Source of the DNA: a bacterium
Lineage (GTDB): Bacteria; Calditrichota; Calditrichia; RBG-13-44-9
DNA: 64,000 nt
NCBI GenBank assembly: GCA_020350205.1
Contig: CP070707.1
Coordinates: forward strand, 1,573,709-1,637,708
Direction: 5' to 3'
The notes beneath the pieces are model-generated. The model was not told the origin of the DNA. It did not search any database and was given only the letters and a program-made list of their open reading frames with translations. Both the position numbers and the translations under genes were made by a program. This document shows, piece after piece, positions 54,030 through 63,660 of this stretch (position 1 is its first letter; each line of letters begins with the position of its first letter).

Positions 54030-55232
54030 ATGATGAGCTTGCATTCAATATATTTACGCAGGTACGGGCTTTTTGCCTTATTTTTGATCTCCTCGCAACT
54101 GTTCTCCCAACCGCACTTCGGCGGCGGAACAGCCCGCTTTAACAGCAGTGAGAGCCGGATTCCGTTTGACCTGCAGGGACACCGCATGTATGTGAGCGTT
54201 AAGGTCGACCGCACTTCCCGGCCGCTGTCCTTCATCCTGGACACCGGGGCCTTTACCAGCATCTCCGATCAGACCCGGCAGCTGCTGGACATGACCCGGG
54301 GCTCTTCCCTGCTTCCTTCGGGACAGATCAGCTATGCCCACTTTTTACAGGAACCGGTCACCCTGCAACTGGGGGATATGGCCGTAGAGGAGTTTCGTCT
54401 GGTGTCCATGGATTATACTTATTACTACACGGCCGATCCCGATTTTCACGGTTTCCTGGGCTCTGACTTCCTGAAATTTTTTTATGTAAAGATCGATTAT
54501 GGGCGGAAAGAGGTGACCCTGTCCCGTAAGCCTTTTCCGGTGCGGGAATCCTCACGGACCTACCGCATACCGCTGGATACCCGCAATGCGGCCTTTTTAC
54601 CGCGGATAGACTGCCAGGTCGACCAGCGCTGGAACTGGTCCGGTCTGATCGACACCGGCGCCCCCTTCGGGGTGATCTTTCCCATGGCAGCCCTGGATAA
54701 CCAGCGGCGCAGCCGGGTACCCCTTATTGCCTCTAAGGGAGTGTTTGCCAGCTGGCCCACCAGCAAACTGGACAAAAATTATCTCTCCCGGGTGAGCCTT
54801 TTGAGCCTCGGAAAATTTGAGCTGCGGGACTTCCCGGTTATTTTTTCCAACACCGAGGATATCATCCTGGGGGAGGAATTTCTATCCCATTTCGAAGTCT
54901 ATCTGCACTATCCGGACAATGAACTGATCCTGGTTCAGCAAAACAGCCTGAACTGGAAAAATAATTTCTTTTCCATCGGTATAAACCTGAATAAAAATTC
55001 CGGGAATAAAACGATTATCGAGGGGATCTGGGAGGGTTCCCCGGCCGCCCGGGCCGGGATTTCCCTGCACGGGGAGGTCATTTCCCTTAACCGGCAACCA
55101 ACCAGCCGTTTGAGTGTGAAAGAGCTGAACCGGATTTTAAATGACGACCGGATCAATATGATTGAACTGGTTCTGAGGGAGGGATTCCGCGAGAAATCTT
55201 ACACGCTGAAAAAAGAAGCAATATTGCCTTAA
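54030..55232 (+). CDS. Retropepsin-like aspartyl protease with C-terminal PDZ domain
   Basis: A 400-residue exported protein (signal about residues 1-27). Two retropepsin-type motifs: 'FILDTGAFTSISD' about residue 70 and 'SGLIDTGAPFGVIF' about residue 210, so both catalytic aspartates of a pepsin-like pair are present. A PDZ domain closes the protein ('IIEGIWEGSPAARAGISLHG', about 310-400). The likely role is periplasmic proteolysis with PDZ-guided substrate choice. No partner gene is next to it; pepA converges from the other side. Confidence 0.88.
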   Translation: MMSLHSIYLRRYGLFALFLISSQLFSQPHFGGGTARFNSSESRIPFDLQGHRMYVSVKVDRTSRPLSFILDTGAFTSISDQTRQLLDMTRGSSLLPSGQISYAHFLQEPVTLQLGDMAVEEFRLVSMDYTYYYTADPDFHGFLGSDFLKFFYVKIDYGRKEVTLSRKPFPVRESSRTYRIPLDTRNAAFLPRIDCQVDQRWNWSGLIDTGAPFGVIFPMAALDNQRRSRVPLIASKGVFASWPTSKLDKNYLSRVSLLSLGKFELRDFPVIFSNTEDIILGEEFLSHFEVYLHYPDNELILVQQNSLNWKNNFFSIGINLNKNSGNKTIIEGIWEGSPAARAGISLHGEVISLNRQPTSRLSVKELNRILNDDRINMIELVLREGFREKSYTLKKEAILP

Positions 55233-55295
55233 TTTACATTGATGCTGTTGAAGAAAGTTTTCAACGACTCGCAGGTAAATACGATCTTTAAATTT

Positions 55296-56792
55296 TTATT
55301 TGGACAGAGAACTTATCCAATACCACAAGAGTTTCACCCCAAATCCGGTAGCACCCTCCGGACGGTGACTTTTTGCCGGCATACCATAGGCCGTGCCAGC
55401 GATATCGAGATGCGCCCAGGCGGTTTTGCCAACAAATTGCTGCAGAAAAATTGCTGCAGTAATAGCCCCGGCCCCGCTTTTGGTGGAAATATTTCTGACG
55501 TCCGCGAGCTTGCTTTTCATCAGTTCTTTGTAGTCCTCCCACAGCGGAAGTGGCCAGAGTTTTTCCCCGGCCAGGTCTCCGGCCTCCCGCAACGCCCGGG
55601 TTAGGTCATCTTTTTCGCTCAATACCGCTGCGGCCATATTTCCCAGGGCCACTACCACCGCCCCGGTCAGGGTCGCCAGATCTACCATAACGTCAGGCTG
55701 GTATTTTTGCTCCAGGTAGCTCAAGGCGTCGGCCAGGATTAACCGTCCCTCAGCATCAGTATTGATAATCTCAATGGTCTTCCCGCTGTAACTGCGCACA
55801 ATATCGCCGGGTCGAATCGCTTTTCCGGAGGGCATATTTTCCACCAGCGGCAGGGCTGCCACCACATTGATTGGCAGTCGGGTTGCGGAAACCACCGACA
55901 GGGCTCCCAGAACCGCCGCCGCCCCGCTCATATCATATTTCATCTCTTCCATATTTTTTGAGGGCTTGATGGATATTCCTCCGCTATCGAAAGTAACCCC
56001 TTTTCCTACCAAACCCACTGTTTGTTTGGCTGCCGGATGCCGATATGAGGCAATGGCCAGGTATGGCGAATGATCACTCCCCTGCGCCACTGCCAGCAGG
56101 GCATTCATTCGCTTCTTTTCCAGCGCCTTCCTGTCCAGAACTTCCAGCTGCCATTTGTGGATCTCTCCCAGCTCCCTCATTCGCTTCACGAAGACCTGCG
56201 GGGTCAGTTCATTAGAGGGAAATTCCGCCAGCTGCCGGGCCAAATTCACTGCCTTTCCAAGATGTTCTCCGGTCTCCAGCCATTTCGTAAGCCGTTTTGG
56301 GGGATGGGGATGAATGATTTCAATCATTTCCACTTCCGGGGGGAGCTCCTCCCGCTCGGTCTGGAAGTGCGTCACCCGATACGCGGCGGTGTGAAGCGCT
56401 GCAACGCATTCGATAAATAAATTTTCCGGGTCCCTCGTTTGAGGGAACTGCCCATCCCAGTAGATTCCCGCTTTTACCTCTTTCAGTTCATTCATCACCT
56501 GCAAGGCAGCACCCCACCACTGCCGGGCTTTATCCAGATTCCATTCACTCTCTTTACCGGCTCCCTGCAGTACAACCAGCGGGATGCGGTTATGGGTGGT
56601 ATAAATCAGCCGTTTTTGATGTAGCTTCCATTCCGGACGCGGATGCTGAAACAGCTGATCCGGAACAGGATGCAGGTGTTCAATTAAAAAATTCAAAGCA
56701 TGTGGCCAGACTTTTTTATCCTGGAAAACCGGTAGTATGAGTACTGGAATTTCAAGAATCTGTAAACGTTTCGATCTGATTTGCACTTTCAT
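55296..56792 (-). CDS. pepA: Leucyl aminopeptidase (M17)
   Basis: A 498-residue M17 aminopeptidase. The metal and active-site block is intact: 'VTFDSGGISIKPSKNMEEMK' with Lys and Asp ligands, 'YDMSGAAAVLGAL' and the family signature 'INTDAEGRLILADALSY'. 'AAIFLQQFVGKTAWAHLDIA' is near the C-terminus. It removes N-terminal residues from peptides in the cytoplasm. Transcribed alone, convergent with the PDZ protease. Confidence 0.96.
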   Translation of the reverse strand: MKVQIRSKRLQILEIPVLILPVFQDKKVWPHALNFLIEHLHPVPDQLFQHPRPEWKLHQKRLIYTTHNRIPLVVLQGAGKESEWNLDKARQWWGAALQVMNELKEVKAGIYWDGQFPQTRDPENLFIECVAALHTAAYRVTHFQTEREELPPEVEMIEIIHPHPPKRLTKWLETGEHLGKAVNLARQLAEFPSNELTPQVFVKRMRELGEIHKWQLEVLDRKALEKKRMNALLAVAQGSDHSPYLAIASYRHPAAKQTVGLVGKGVTFDSGGISIKPSKNMEEMKYDMSGAAAVLGALSVVSATRLPINVVAALPLVENMPSGKAIRPGDIVRSYSGKTIEIINTDAEGRLILADALSYLEQKYQPDVMVDLATLTGAVVVALGNMAAAVLSEKDDLTRALREAGDLAGEKLWPLPLWEDYKELMKSKLADVRNISTKSGAGAITAAIFLQQFVGKTAWAHLDIAGTAYGMPAKSHRPEGATGFGVKLLWYWISSLSK

Positions 56793-57039
56793 AGGGTTGT
56801 ATACCTTGCTTGTGTTATTATTTTGATGGATTCAACTTTTTAACATGAAATAAAGTATGAATTTAACGATTTCTTCCTGGAAAAACAAAATTAAAGCTGC
56901 TTTACAATTTCACTTTTGACCGGTATCTCTAATCTCAAATTTACTCTTTCATTTATACAAATTATTCTTTAAATTTTGGACGGAACAATTTTTAAACCTT
57001 CACGGTTAGTTTGGTATGAAGGTTATTTCAGGAGGTATC

Positions 57040-57507
57040 ATGCGGAAATTTATGGTTCTTTTTGTATTATTGTCGCTGCCGTTATTGGCACAAGCCCAGT
57101 TGAAAGAAAAGACAAAAATGCCTGAATTTTCTCAGGTTGGAATCAGACCCTACAGCAATGTGATTCTGGGCTTTCTCAATTCAGACCGTTTAAGCATGAA
57201 CCATACCTTTTCCATGAGTTATATGAGCATGGGTAGTGCCGGCGGGATGATGGTCAACAGTTATATGAACACCATTAATTATCAAATCAGTAATCCGCTT
57301 TTTCTGCGATTGAATCTGGGCGTCATGAACACGCCTTATAATTCATTCAGCAATCCTGCATTGAATAATACCCAATTTTTCGGGGGTGCAGAACTTTTTT
57401 ACCAGCCTTCGGATAACAGCATGATTAAGCTGGGCGTTCAGGTAGGCCCTGGATATTATGGACCCGGTTATTATGGACCCCGGTATTATAATGGAATGGG
57501 TTGGTAA
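57040..57507 (+). CDS. Small secreted envelope protein with Gly-Tyr-Pro tail
   Basis: 155 residues from the ATG at 57040, which follows AGGAGG; the frame is open eight codons further. Signal 'MRKFMVLFVLLSLPLLAQAQ'. The mature part has beta-type segments ('GIRPYSNVILGFLNSDRLSM', 'FLRLNLGVMNTPYNSF', 'SMIKLGVQVGPG') and ends in GYYGP repeats ('GPGYYGPGYYGPRYYNG'). It resembles a small periplasmic or outer-membrane beta protein; family not recognised. First of five plus-strand genes ending with the PfkB kinase. Confidence 0.75.
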   Translation: MRKFMVLFVLLSLPLLAQAQLKEKTKMPEFSQVGIRPYSNVILGFLNSDRLSMNHTFSMSYMSMGSAGGMMVNSYMNTINYQISNPLFLRLNLGVMNTPYNSFSNPALNNTQFFGGAELFYQPSDNSMIKLGVQVGPGYYGPGYYGPRYYNGMGW

Positions 57508-57524
57508 ATGAGTTTAGGAGATGA

Positions 57525-58148
57525 GTGAGTTTGGCACGAAGAACCCGGAGAGACCTTTCCAATAAGAATATCCGTAAAATTATCCATAAACAGCAGAAAG
57601 AAAGCCGGCAACAGGCCGATACCCGGCTAAAATCATCCCCTGGTTTACTTACTCTTCTAAAGCCATTTTTATATTTTTTACTGGTGATCTGCCTGATCTT
57701 TGTCGTCTATCAGGTATCGACATCCCTGAATTTTACTGATATTTTCCTTAAACCTGACACGGTGAGCATTGCAAATCAGGAACACAGTCTCTCCGACCGT
57801 GAAACCGAGGGAGAAGAAATAAAGCCCCCCATCAAGCCGGTGAAGCAAAAAACACAGGTTGAGGTACTGAACGGTTGTGGTGTTGCCGGGATCGCAAAAG
57901 ACGTCACAGATTTCTTACGTGAAGCCGGTGTTGATGTGGTGTATCTGGGCAACCACAAGAATTTTAATGTTACTGCATCCCAGGTTGTTGACCGGAGCGG
58001 AAATACGGATGAAGCCGGCGAAATTGCAGATATGTTGGGGATCGACGAAAAAGAAGTCATCAGCGAAGTTGATAAAAGCAAACAACTGCAAGCTAGCATC
58101 ATTCTGGGAAAAGACTACAAAAATTTGAAACCGTTTAAGAAAAAATAG
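57525..58148 (+). CDS. Single-pass membrane protein with LytR_C domain
   Basis: A 207-residue protein from a GTG behind AGGAG. Basic cytoplasmic N-terminus, one membrane helix ('FLYFLLVICLIFVVYQVSTS', about 45-65), an acidic linker, then a LytR C-terminal domain ('QVEVLNGCGVAGIAKDVTDF', 'VVDRSGNTDEAGEIADMLGI', 'QASIILGKDYKNLKPF'). The LytR-CpsA-Psr catalytic domain is absent, so it is a stand-alone C-domain protein, probably in the cell envelope. It lies just upstream of rsfS and argS, a common neighbourhood. Confidence 0.88.
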   Translation: MSLARRTRRDLSNKNIRKIIHKQQKESRQQADTRLKSSPGLLTLLKPFLYFLLVICLIFVVYQVSTSLNFTDIFLKPDTVSIANQEHSLSDRETEGEEIKPPIKPVKQKTQVEVLNGCGVAGIAKDVTDFLREAGVDVVYLGNHKNFNVTASQVVDRSGNTDEAGEIADMLGIDEKEVISEVDKSKQLQASIILGKDYKNLKPFKKK

Positions 58149-58158
58149 AGGGACCTGT

Positions 58159-58539
58159 TTGACTTCAAAAGAACTCTCCCAAAAGTTAGCCCGGTTATCC
58201 TGGGAAAAGAAAGGAAATGATATTCTGATTTTGGACGTTAAAGGCTTAACCGATGTCACTGATTATTTTGTTCTGGTAACAGCTGAATCCGATCCTCATG
58301 TTAAAGCCATCAGTGATTATCTGCAGGAAAAATTGGAAAAGGAAAAATTAAAAGCCTGGCATAAAGAAGGTTATCAAAACCTGCAATGGGTCCTGCTGGA
58401 TTATATTGATGTGGTTGTTCACATTTTCCAGGAACATTACAGAAAGTTCTATGAGCTGGAAAAACTATGGGGAGATGCACGAATTATCCGAGTGGAGGAA
58501 GATGCAAAGAATCGAATGGTATTTGCAGAGCAAAATTGA
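58159..58539 (+). CDS. rsfS: Ribosomal silencing factor RsfS
   Basis: A 126-residue protein of the RsfS/Iojap family: 'ILILDVKGLTDVTDYFVLVT', 'HVKAISDYLQEKLEKE', 'NLQWVLLDYIDVVVHIFQEH' and 'RKFYELEKLWGDARII'. It binds L14 and blocks subunit joining in starvation. It starts with TTG behind AGAGGGA and overlaps the argS start by 38 bases. Confidence 0.96.
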   Translation: MTSKELSQKLARLSWEKKGNDILILDVKGLTDVTDYFVLVTAESDPHVKAISDYLQEKLEKEKLKAWHKEGYQNLQWVLLDYIDVVVHIFQEHYRKFYELEKLWGDARIIRVEEDAKNRMVFAEQN

Positions 58540-60145
58540 ACGGGCACTTGAGAGACTTTCCTACCCCAAACTAGCGTACTCTTTTGATATCCCAAAAATA
58601 GAAACACATGGTGACCTGAGCGTTAACCTGGCTATGTTGCTGGTGAAGGAGGTTCGTCAAAATCCCCGTCAAATTGCGCAACAGATCATTGATAATTTGG
58701 ATATCGATTCTGCTCACATTGAAAAAGCTGAAGTGGCCGGTCCCGGCTTTATCAATTTTTTCTTTTCACCCCAATATTTACAAAAAACCGTCAGTAACAT
58801 CCTCGAAGAGGGAAATCAATATGGTCGGCAAGATTTTGGAAAAACGCAGAATGCCCAGGTGGAATTTGTAAGCGCCAATCCCACCGGTCCCCTTACCATT
58901 GGTCATGGCCGGCAGGCCGTACTGGGAGATACCATAGCTAATTTCCTGGAATGGGCCGGTTACTCGGTAACCCGTGAATATTACTTTAATAATGCCGGCA
59001 GGCAGATGCGTATATTGGGGGATTCCGTAAAACTGCGTTATGAGGGGTTGCTGGGAAAGGCCACTGAATTTCCGGAGGACTATTATCAGGGTGAATATAT
59101 AGTCGATATTGCCAGAAAAATTTTGGAGAAGCATTCGGATGCATTCCTGAACCGCCCTGATAAATCCCTTGACATCTTTAAAGATTCCGCAGAAACATAT
59201 ATTTTCGAGGATATTAAGGGAACTCTGCAGCGACTCGGCATTCAATTCGATGTTTATTTTAATGAGAAAGATCTGTACGATAGCGGGGAAATCGAGCAGG
59301 TCATCCGTTTACTGAAAGATAAAAATCTGGCGTATGAAAAAGAGGGAGCCCTGTGGTTCCGGTCTACGGAGTTTGGACTCGATCAGGATCGGGTGATTGT
59401 GAAAAGCAGCGGAGAGCCGACCTACCGGCTTCCGGATATTGCTTACCACCGCGATAAATTTGAGCGCGGATTTGACCTGATTGTGGATATTTTTGGCGCA
59501 GATCATATTGCTACTTATCCTGATGTGCTCGCAGGCATTAAGGCGCTGGGCTACGATGACTCTAAAATCAAGGTTCTTATTCATCAATTCGTTACCTTAT
59601 ATCAGGGTTCGGAAAAAGTGAAGATGTCCACCCGCCGGGCGAATTTTGTGACCCTGGATGAATTGATGGATGAAGTGGGGGTGGATGTCACCCGCTGGTT
59701 CTTTTTAATGCGCAGCATGGACAGTCATCTCAATTTCGACCTGGTGTTGGCAAAATCGCAATCAGACGAAAATCCCGTTTATTATAACCAATATGCTCAT
59801 GCCCGGATTTGCAGTATCCTGAGAAATGCCGCGGAGAAGGAACTGAGCTATAAAAACGAAGTTACTCTGCAGCGGCTGGAGCATCTTTATGAATTTCAAT
59901 TGATTAAAAAATTACTGGAATTTCCCACGGTTGTCGAACGCTGTGCCCGGGAATTCACCCCGCACCAGCTCACTCAATATTTATCTGAGGTATCCACCGC
60001 TTTCCATAAGTTCTACACCGAGTGCTGGGTATTGACAACCGATAAAGATTTATCACAGGCCCGGCTGGCTTTGTGCCTGGCCACCAAAACGGTTCTGGCC
60101 AATGGTTTCACAATACTAGGCGTGGCCGCACCGGAATCAATGTAA
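58502..60145 (+). CDS. argS: Arginyl-tRNA synthetase
   Basis: About 547 residues from the ATG at 58502, preceded by GGAGG; the frame is open 32 codons further into rsfS but those residues do not resemble ArgS. N-terminal Add1 domain, class I HIGH-type motif in 'NPTGPLTIGHGRQAVLGDT', 'YFNNAGRQMRIL', and the KMSK-type motif 'KVKMSTRRANFVTL'. The C-terminal anticodon-binding domain follows ('YAHARICSILRNA', 'FHKFYTECWV'). It charges tRNA-Arg. Confidence 0.97.
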   Translation: MQRIEWYLQSKIERALERLSYPKLAYSFDIPKIETHGDLSVNLAMLLVKEVRQNPRQIAQQIIDNLDIDSAHIEKAEVAGPGFINFFFSPQYLQKTVSNILEEGNQYGRQDFGKTQNAQVEFVSANPTGPLTIGHGRQAVLGDTIANFLEWAGYSVTREYYFNNAGRQMRILGDSVKLRYEGLLGKATEFPEDYYQGEYIVDIARKILEKHSDAFLNRPDKSLDIFKDSAETYIFEDIKGTLQRLGIQFDVYFNEKDLYDSGEIEQVIRLLKDKNLAYEKEGALWFRSTEFGLDQDRVIVKSSGEPTYRLPDIAYHRDKFERGFDLIVDIFGADHIATYPDVLAGIKALGYDDSKIKVLIHQFVTLYQGSEKVKMSTRRANFVTLDELMDEVGVDVTRWFFLMRSMDSHLNFDLVLAKSQSDENPVYYNQYAHARICSILRNAAEKELSYKNEVTLQRLEHLYEFQLIKKLLEFPTVVERCAREFTPHQLTQYLSEVSTAFHKFYTECWVLTTDKDLSQARLALCLATKTVLANGFTILGVAAPESM

Positions 60146-60181
60146 ATTCTAACCTCTTTATATTAATCCTGGAGATCACCG

Positions 60182-61081
60182 ATGTCAATTTTAGTTGTGG
60201 GTTCAATTGCCCTGGATAGTGTCGAAACCCAGCAGGGTAAAGTCACCGATTCGCCGGGCGGATCAGCACTTTTTTTCAGTGCGTCTGCCAGTTTTTTTGC
60301 ACCGGTCAACATGGTAGGGGTAGTCGGGGAAGATTTTGATTTTAATCATATCGACTTTCTTAAAAATAAAAATGTGGACTTCATGGGTTTAAAGGTTGAA
60401 AAAGGCGAGACTTTCCGCTGGGGTGGCCGTTATCATAGTAACATGAATCAGCGCGATACCTTATACACGTATCTCAATGTATTTGAGACATTCAAGCCCT
60501 CCATTCCCGATAAATATCGTAACAGTGAATATGTTTTCCTGGCAAACATTGATCCGGAGTTGCAACTGCAGGTGCTTGCCAGTATTCCCTCTCCCATTCT
60601 GACTGTATTAGATACCATGAATTTCTGGATCGGCGGAAAACGCCAGGAACTGCAGGAAGTAATCAGCCAAGTCGATGTGATGATTTTAAACGATGAAGAA
60701 ATCCGGGAATTGACCGGAATTCACAATATTCACCTGGCGGGTAAACAACTATTACAAGAGGGCCCGAAGGTGCTGGTGATCAAAAAGGGAGAACACGGTG
60801 CCGTGATGATGACGACTGATGATTATTTCTCGGCTCCCGCATTTCCGGTAGAGAATGTCGTGGATCCAACCGGCGCCGGAGACTGTTTTGCCGGAGGATT
60901 TCTGGGTTATTTGGCCACCTGTTCGACCCTGAGTAACGAAAATTACCGCAAAGCGGTGGCCTATGGAACCGTTATCGCTTCCTTTAATGTTGAATCTTTC
61001 AGTTTTAATAAATTAAAGGAAATTTCCCGGCAGGATATCGAATCGAGGATGGAAACTTTCCGGAATCTAACACGTTTCTAA
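60182..61081 (+). CDS. PfkB-family carbohydrate kinase
   Basis: A 299-residue ribokinase-fold sugar kinase: N-terminal 'LVVGSIALDSVETQQGKV', substrate-binding 'GGSALFFSASASFFAPVNMVGVVGED', and the catalytic anion-hole motif 'DPTGAGDCFAGGFLGYL' at about residue 245. 'KGEHGAVMM' is also typical. Substrate is unclear; adenosine kinase-like and sugar kinases share these motifs. Its end overlaps the convergent rmlD-like gene by four bases. Confidence 0.9.
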   Translation: MSILVVGSIALDSVETQQGKVTDSPGGSALFFSASASFFAPVNMVGVVGEDFDFNHIDFLKNKNVDFMGLKVEKGETFRWGGRYHSNMNQRDTLYTYLNVFETFKPSIPDKYRNSEYVFLANIDPELQLQVLASIPSPILTVLDTMNFWIGGKRQELQEVISQVDVMILNDEEIRELTGIHNIHLAGKQLLQEGPKVLVIKKGEHGAVMMTTDDYFSAPAFPVENVVDPTGAGDCFAGGFLGYLATCSTLSNENYRKAVAYGTVIASFNVESFSFNKLKEISRQDIESRMETFRNLTRF

Positions 61082-61959
61082 TTTTCAGAAAATGCCAGCC
61101 TGCAGCCTTCCTCAAAATCCGAGAAGTGGGTTTTAAGAATACCTGCAGCCCGGGAGCTATCCAGGGAACAATCCAGAGGTCGCGGTGCATTCATTTGCAC
61201 ATCACTGGATTTTACCGGGATCAGAAGACTGCTATCCAGATTAAAAATCCAGCACAATACCAAGCCCATTTCATACCGATTAAACCGCTGTGGTCCACCC
61301 ACATGGAGTAAACCGCAATAGTCGTGATGCACCAGTTCCCAGATGGCATTCGCCAGATCCTTTACCAAAACAGGTGTGCGGTATTGATCTGTAAAAGCAT
61401 GTATATTTTGACCGCTTCGCAGGCGCCGGAACATAATTTCTGAAAAAGAAGGCCGGCTATCTAAAGCCGAACCATAAAAAAGAGCCGGGCGGATAACCAC
61501 CATATTGGAAGGATTGTCCAGGATATATCGCTCTGCCTCAGATTTGGTTCTGGCATAAACATTCAGGGGACAGGGCTTATCTTCTTCCTTATAATGCCCC
61601 CGATTTCCTTCAAAAACCACATCGGAGGAAATAAAGATGAAGCGGCTACCCAAAGACCTTGCTAAATCACTCAAACGGCAAGTCGTTTCAAAATTAATTT
61701 TGCGGGCCGGGACCGGATGTGATTCACACTCATCAATATCAGCCATGGCCGCCGTGTGAATAATAATATCCGGCCGCAATTTTTGAATGAACTCCCAATG
61801 ACCGGTTCGAAAATCAGCCTGGAAAAGTTCAAGTTTACTGCCAGGATTTTCGGGTATAGTTTGACAATAATGAGCGATAATTTGGGTATTTCGCGGGGCA
61901 AGTTTTAGCAGATTTTGTCCCAGAAAACCTGAACTGCCTGTGATGAGGACTTTTTTCAT
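61078..61959 (-). CDS. RmlD-like dTDP-4-dehydrorhamnose reductase
   Basis: A 293-residue extended SDR. NADP site 'VLITGSSGFLGQNLLKL', 'PDIIIHTAAMADIDECESHP', catalytic Ser-Tyr-Lys with 'FISSDVVFEG' and 'NVYARTKSEAERYIL', and the C-terminal 'RTPVLVKDLANAIWELV'. RmlD makes dTDP-rhamnose for surface polysaccharides. The other rml genes are not present, so another nucleotide-sugar or a general epimerase/reductase is possible. It follows the DUF5683 gene by 13 bases. Confidence 0.85.
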   Translation of the reverse strand: MKKVLITGSSGFLGQNLLKLAPRNTQIIAHYCQTIPENPGSKLELFQADFRTGHWEFIQKLRPDIIIHTAAMADIDECESHPVPARKINFETTCRLSDLARSLGSRFIFISSDVVFEGNRGHYKEEDKPCPLNVYARTKSEAERYILDNPSNMVVIRPALFYGSALDSRPSFSEIMFRRLRSGQNIHAFTDQYRTPVLVKDLANAIWELVHHDYCGLLHVGGPQRFNRYEMGLVLCWIFNLDSSLLIPVKSSDVQMNAPRPLDCSLDSSRAAGILKTHFSDFEEGCRLAFSEN

Positions 61960-61972
61960 AAACCGGGATTTT

Positions 61973-62677
61973 TTACCAGTTCAGTGAAAAATTCAGATTT
62001 AATACTCCTGCACCGGTCTGGGTGGTTTTATAGTTAAAATGTAAGTGAGACATCTGTCTGTCCTGTTTCTTATTTTCCTTGCGGATGATCCGAACCACAT
62101 CAATGGCGCTGACCAGGCGATTGAGAACAAAGGCACCCACCACAAAAGTGGCGCGTCTCTCCCAGTTATGCTCCTTTACCCTCAGATTATTATAATAGCC
62201 GCGGCTTTCTTTGGAATCCCATTGCCAGTAATAGTCAGCAGCTTCCGGATAAAGGGCATCCTTATTCCGATCTCTCAATCTCTGTTCATTAAAGGCATAT
62301 ATATTATCAGAACTACCAATATCGATCCAGTATTGTTCATCTTTTTGCGCAGTATTTACCTCTGCATGAACCGAGGCATAACCACGGTAATCCCTCTGGA
62401 TAACATTGGCATAAGATTGGGTACCAAAATAACCGACCCACAGTAAAAATTCTGTTCCCATAAAAAATTTTGCCCGTCCCTTATAACCCATTGACCATTG
62501 TCCGGCACCTGGCAAAATCAAGGAATACAGAATATTTTTCGTTTTCGACGGTGTCTTCTTTTGTGCATTTTCCATTTCATCCTGCAACTGTGTGCCATTA
62601 GGCCACGGTTGGGCTTGCTGAGCCAGAGAAATTGAAATAAAAACAAGCAGTGCAAAGCAAATAAGTTTCAAGTTCAT
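61973..62677 (-). CDS. DUF5683-like secreted protein
   Basis: About 234 residues from the ATG at 62677 (AGGA upstream), with signal 'MNLKLICFALLVFISISLA'. The DUF5683-type stretch is 'LYSLILPGAGQWSMGYKGRA' with a following membrane-like segment. The C-terminus is strand-rich ('LHFNYKTTQTGAGVLNLNFS'). A paralogue precedes it at 62734-63660. The family is linked to outer-membrane assembly in FCB genomes but is not defined functionally. Confidence 0.8.
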   Translation of the reverse strand: MNLKLICFALLVFISISLAQQAQPWPNGTQLQDEMENAQKKTPSKTKNILYSLILPGAGQWSMGYKGRAKFFMGTEFLLWVGYFGTQSYANVIQRDYRGYASVHAEVNTAQKDEQYWIDIGSSDNIYAFNEQRLRDRNKDALYPEAADYYWQWDSKESRGYYNNLRVKEHNWERRATFVVGAFVLNRLVSAIDVVRIIRKENKKQDRQMSHLHFNYKTTQTGAGVLNLNFSLNW

Positions 62678-62733
62678 TTCACAGTTTCCTGATATCAATT
62701 CACCATAACGATATTTTTACAGAGAGTGCTGCA

Positions 62734-63660
62734 TTACCATTTTACATTCACACCGAACATATTCAGATAATCCCCTTTATAGCGGATATTGTTGTAACTC
62801 ATTTCCATCTGGACCTGTCTGCGGTTGTAATTGCGGGTGGTGAATCCGGCGTCAATCGCGGACACCACATGATTGATTAGAACAGCCATCAACCCATACT
62901 GGGCCATATCATAATACCGGTTAGCCTGATCACGCATATCCATATAAAAATTAACACTGGGGGTTACATTCTCGGGTCGATAGTCAATATCAAAGCTGGC
63001 GTCATTCCAGGCATTACCGAACTGGCCGGGATATTTCCCGATCATTTCATAATATTGCTGGGTTTTAGTCGACGGCAGGCGATGACTGAATTCATTTCCT
63101 TCAATTTCCCGCAGATTGGAGATAATTTCATCCCTGTTGGCATTAAAGTATTGTTCATTGATGAGATACCAGGTTCCACCATTTGGAGCGGTGACCATTT
63201 CTACATAATTCTCCGGCACCACTAGATCGGTATAGATTCCCTTATCCAATCCCACCCAGTTTACATAGGACCAGTAGCGGTACTCGTCCCAGTTCGCATC
63301 AGCGTATTGCCTGAATTCCAGGTCTTTATCATCCCCCTTCTGTGTATTGGAAATATTTACCGCCAGGGCACTCACTTCAATTGCCAGAAAAACGGCGGTT
63401 TTTATATAAGACTTGGCATAGAATTGACCACTTCCGGGAATGAGGGCCGAAAATAACACCGCCTTTCCCACTGACTTTTGATTGGGGACTTCAGATTCCA
63501 CATAGGAATACGAGGTGTCCTGGGTTTTTGACATCGCCTGATTACGTAATTCCAGCCGCCGTGCCAGTAATTCATCGTTTCCCCAGTTAAAAGGCGTCTG
63601 AGCATGCATCATGGAGAAACAAAAAAGAAAAAATATTGCATAGCTTGATATGCGGCTCAT
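62734..63660 (-). CDS. DUF5683-like secreted protein, longer paralogue
   Basis: A 308-residue exported protein ('MSRISSYAIFFLFCFSMMHA'). It has the same core as the next gene ('VLFSALIPGSGQFYAKSYIK') and a similar end ('QMEMSYNNIRYKGDYLNMFG'). An insert of about 100 residues in the middle is not shared. AAGGAGA precedes the ATG. Its start overlaps the stop of the upstream partial gene (ATGA), so these genes form one operon running leftward to the rmlD-like gene. Confidence 0.8.
   Translation of the reverse strand: MSRISSYAIFFLFCFSMMHAQTPFNWGNDELLARRLELRNQAMSKTQDTSYSYVESEVPNQKSVGKAVLFSALIPGSGQFYAKSYIKTAVFLAIEVSALAVNISNTQKGDDKDLEFRQYADANWDEYRYWSYVNWVGLDKGIYTDLVVPENYVEMVTAPNGGTWYLINEQYFNANRDEIISNLREIEGNEFSHRLPSTKTQQYYEMIGKYPGQFGNAWNDASFDIDYRPENVTPSVNFYMDMRDQANRYYDMAQYGLMAVLINHVVSAIDAGFTTRNYNRRQVQMEMSYNNIRYKGDYLNMFGVNVKW

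Noticed and set aside
55248-55266. Hairpin GTTGAA/TTCAAC between the PDZ protease and pepA
   Set aside because: Only six pairs, no T-run on either side; not convincing as a terminator.
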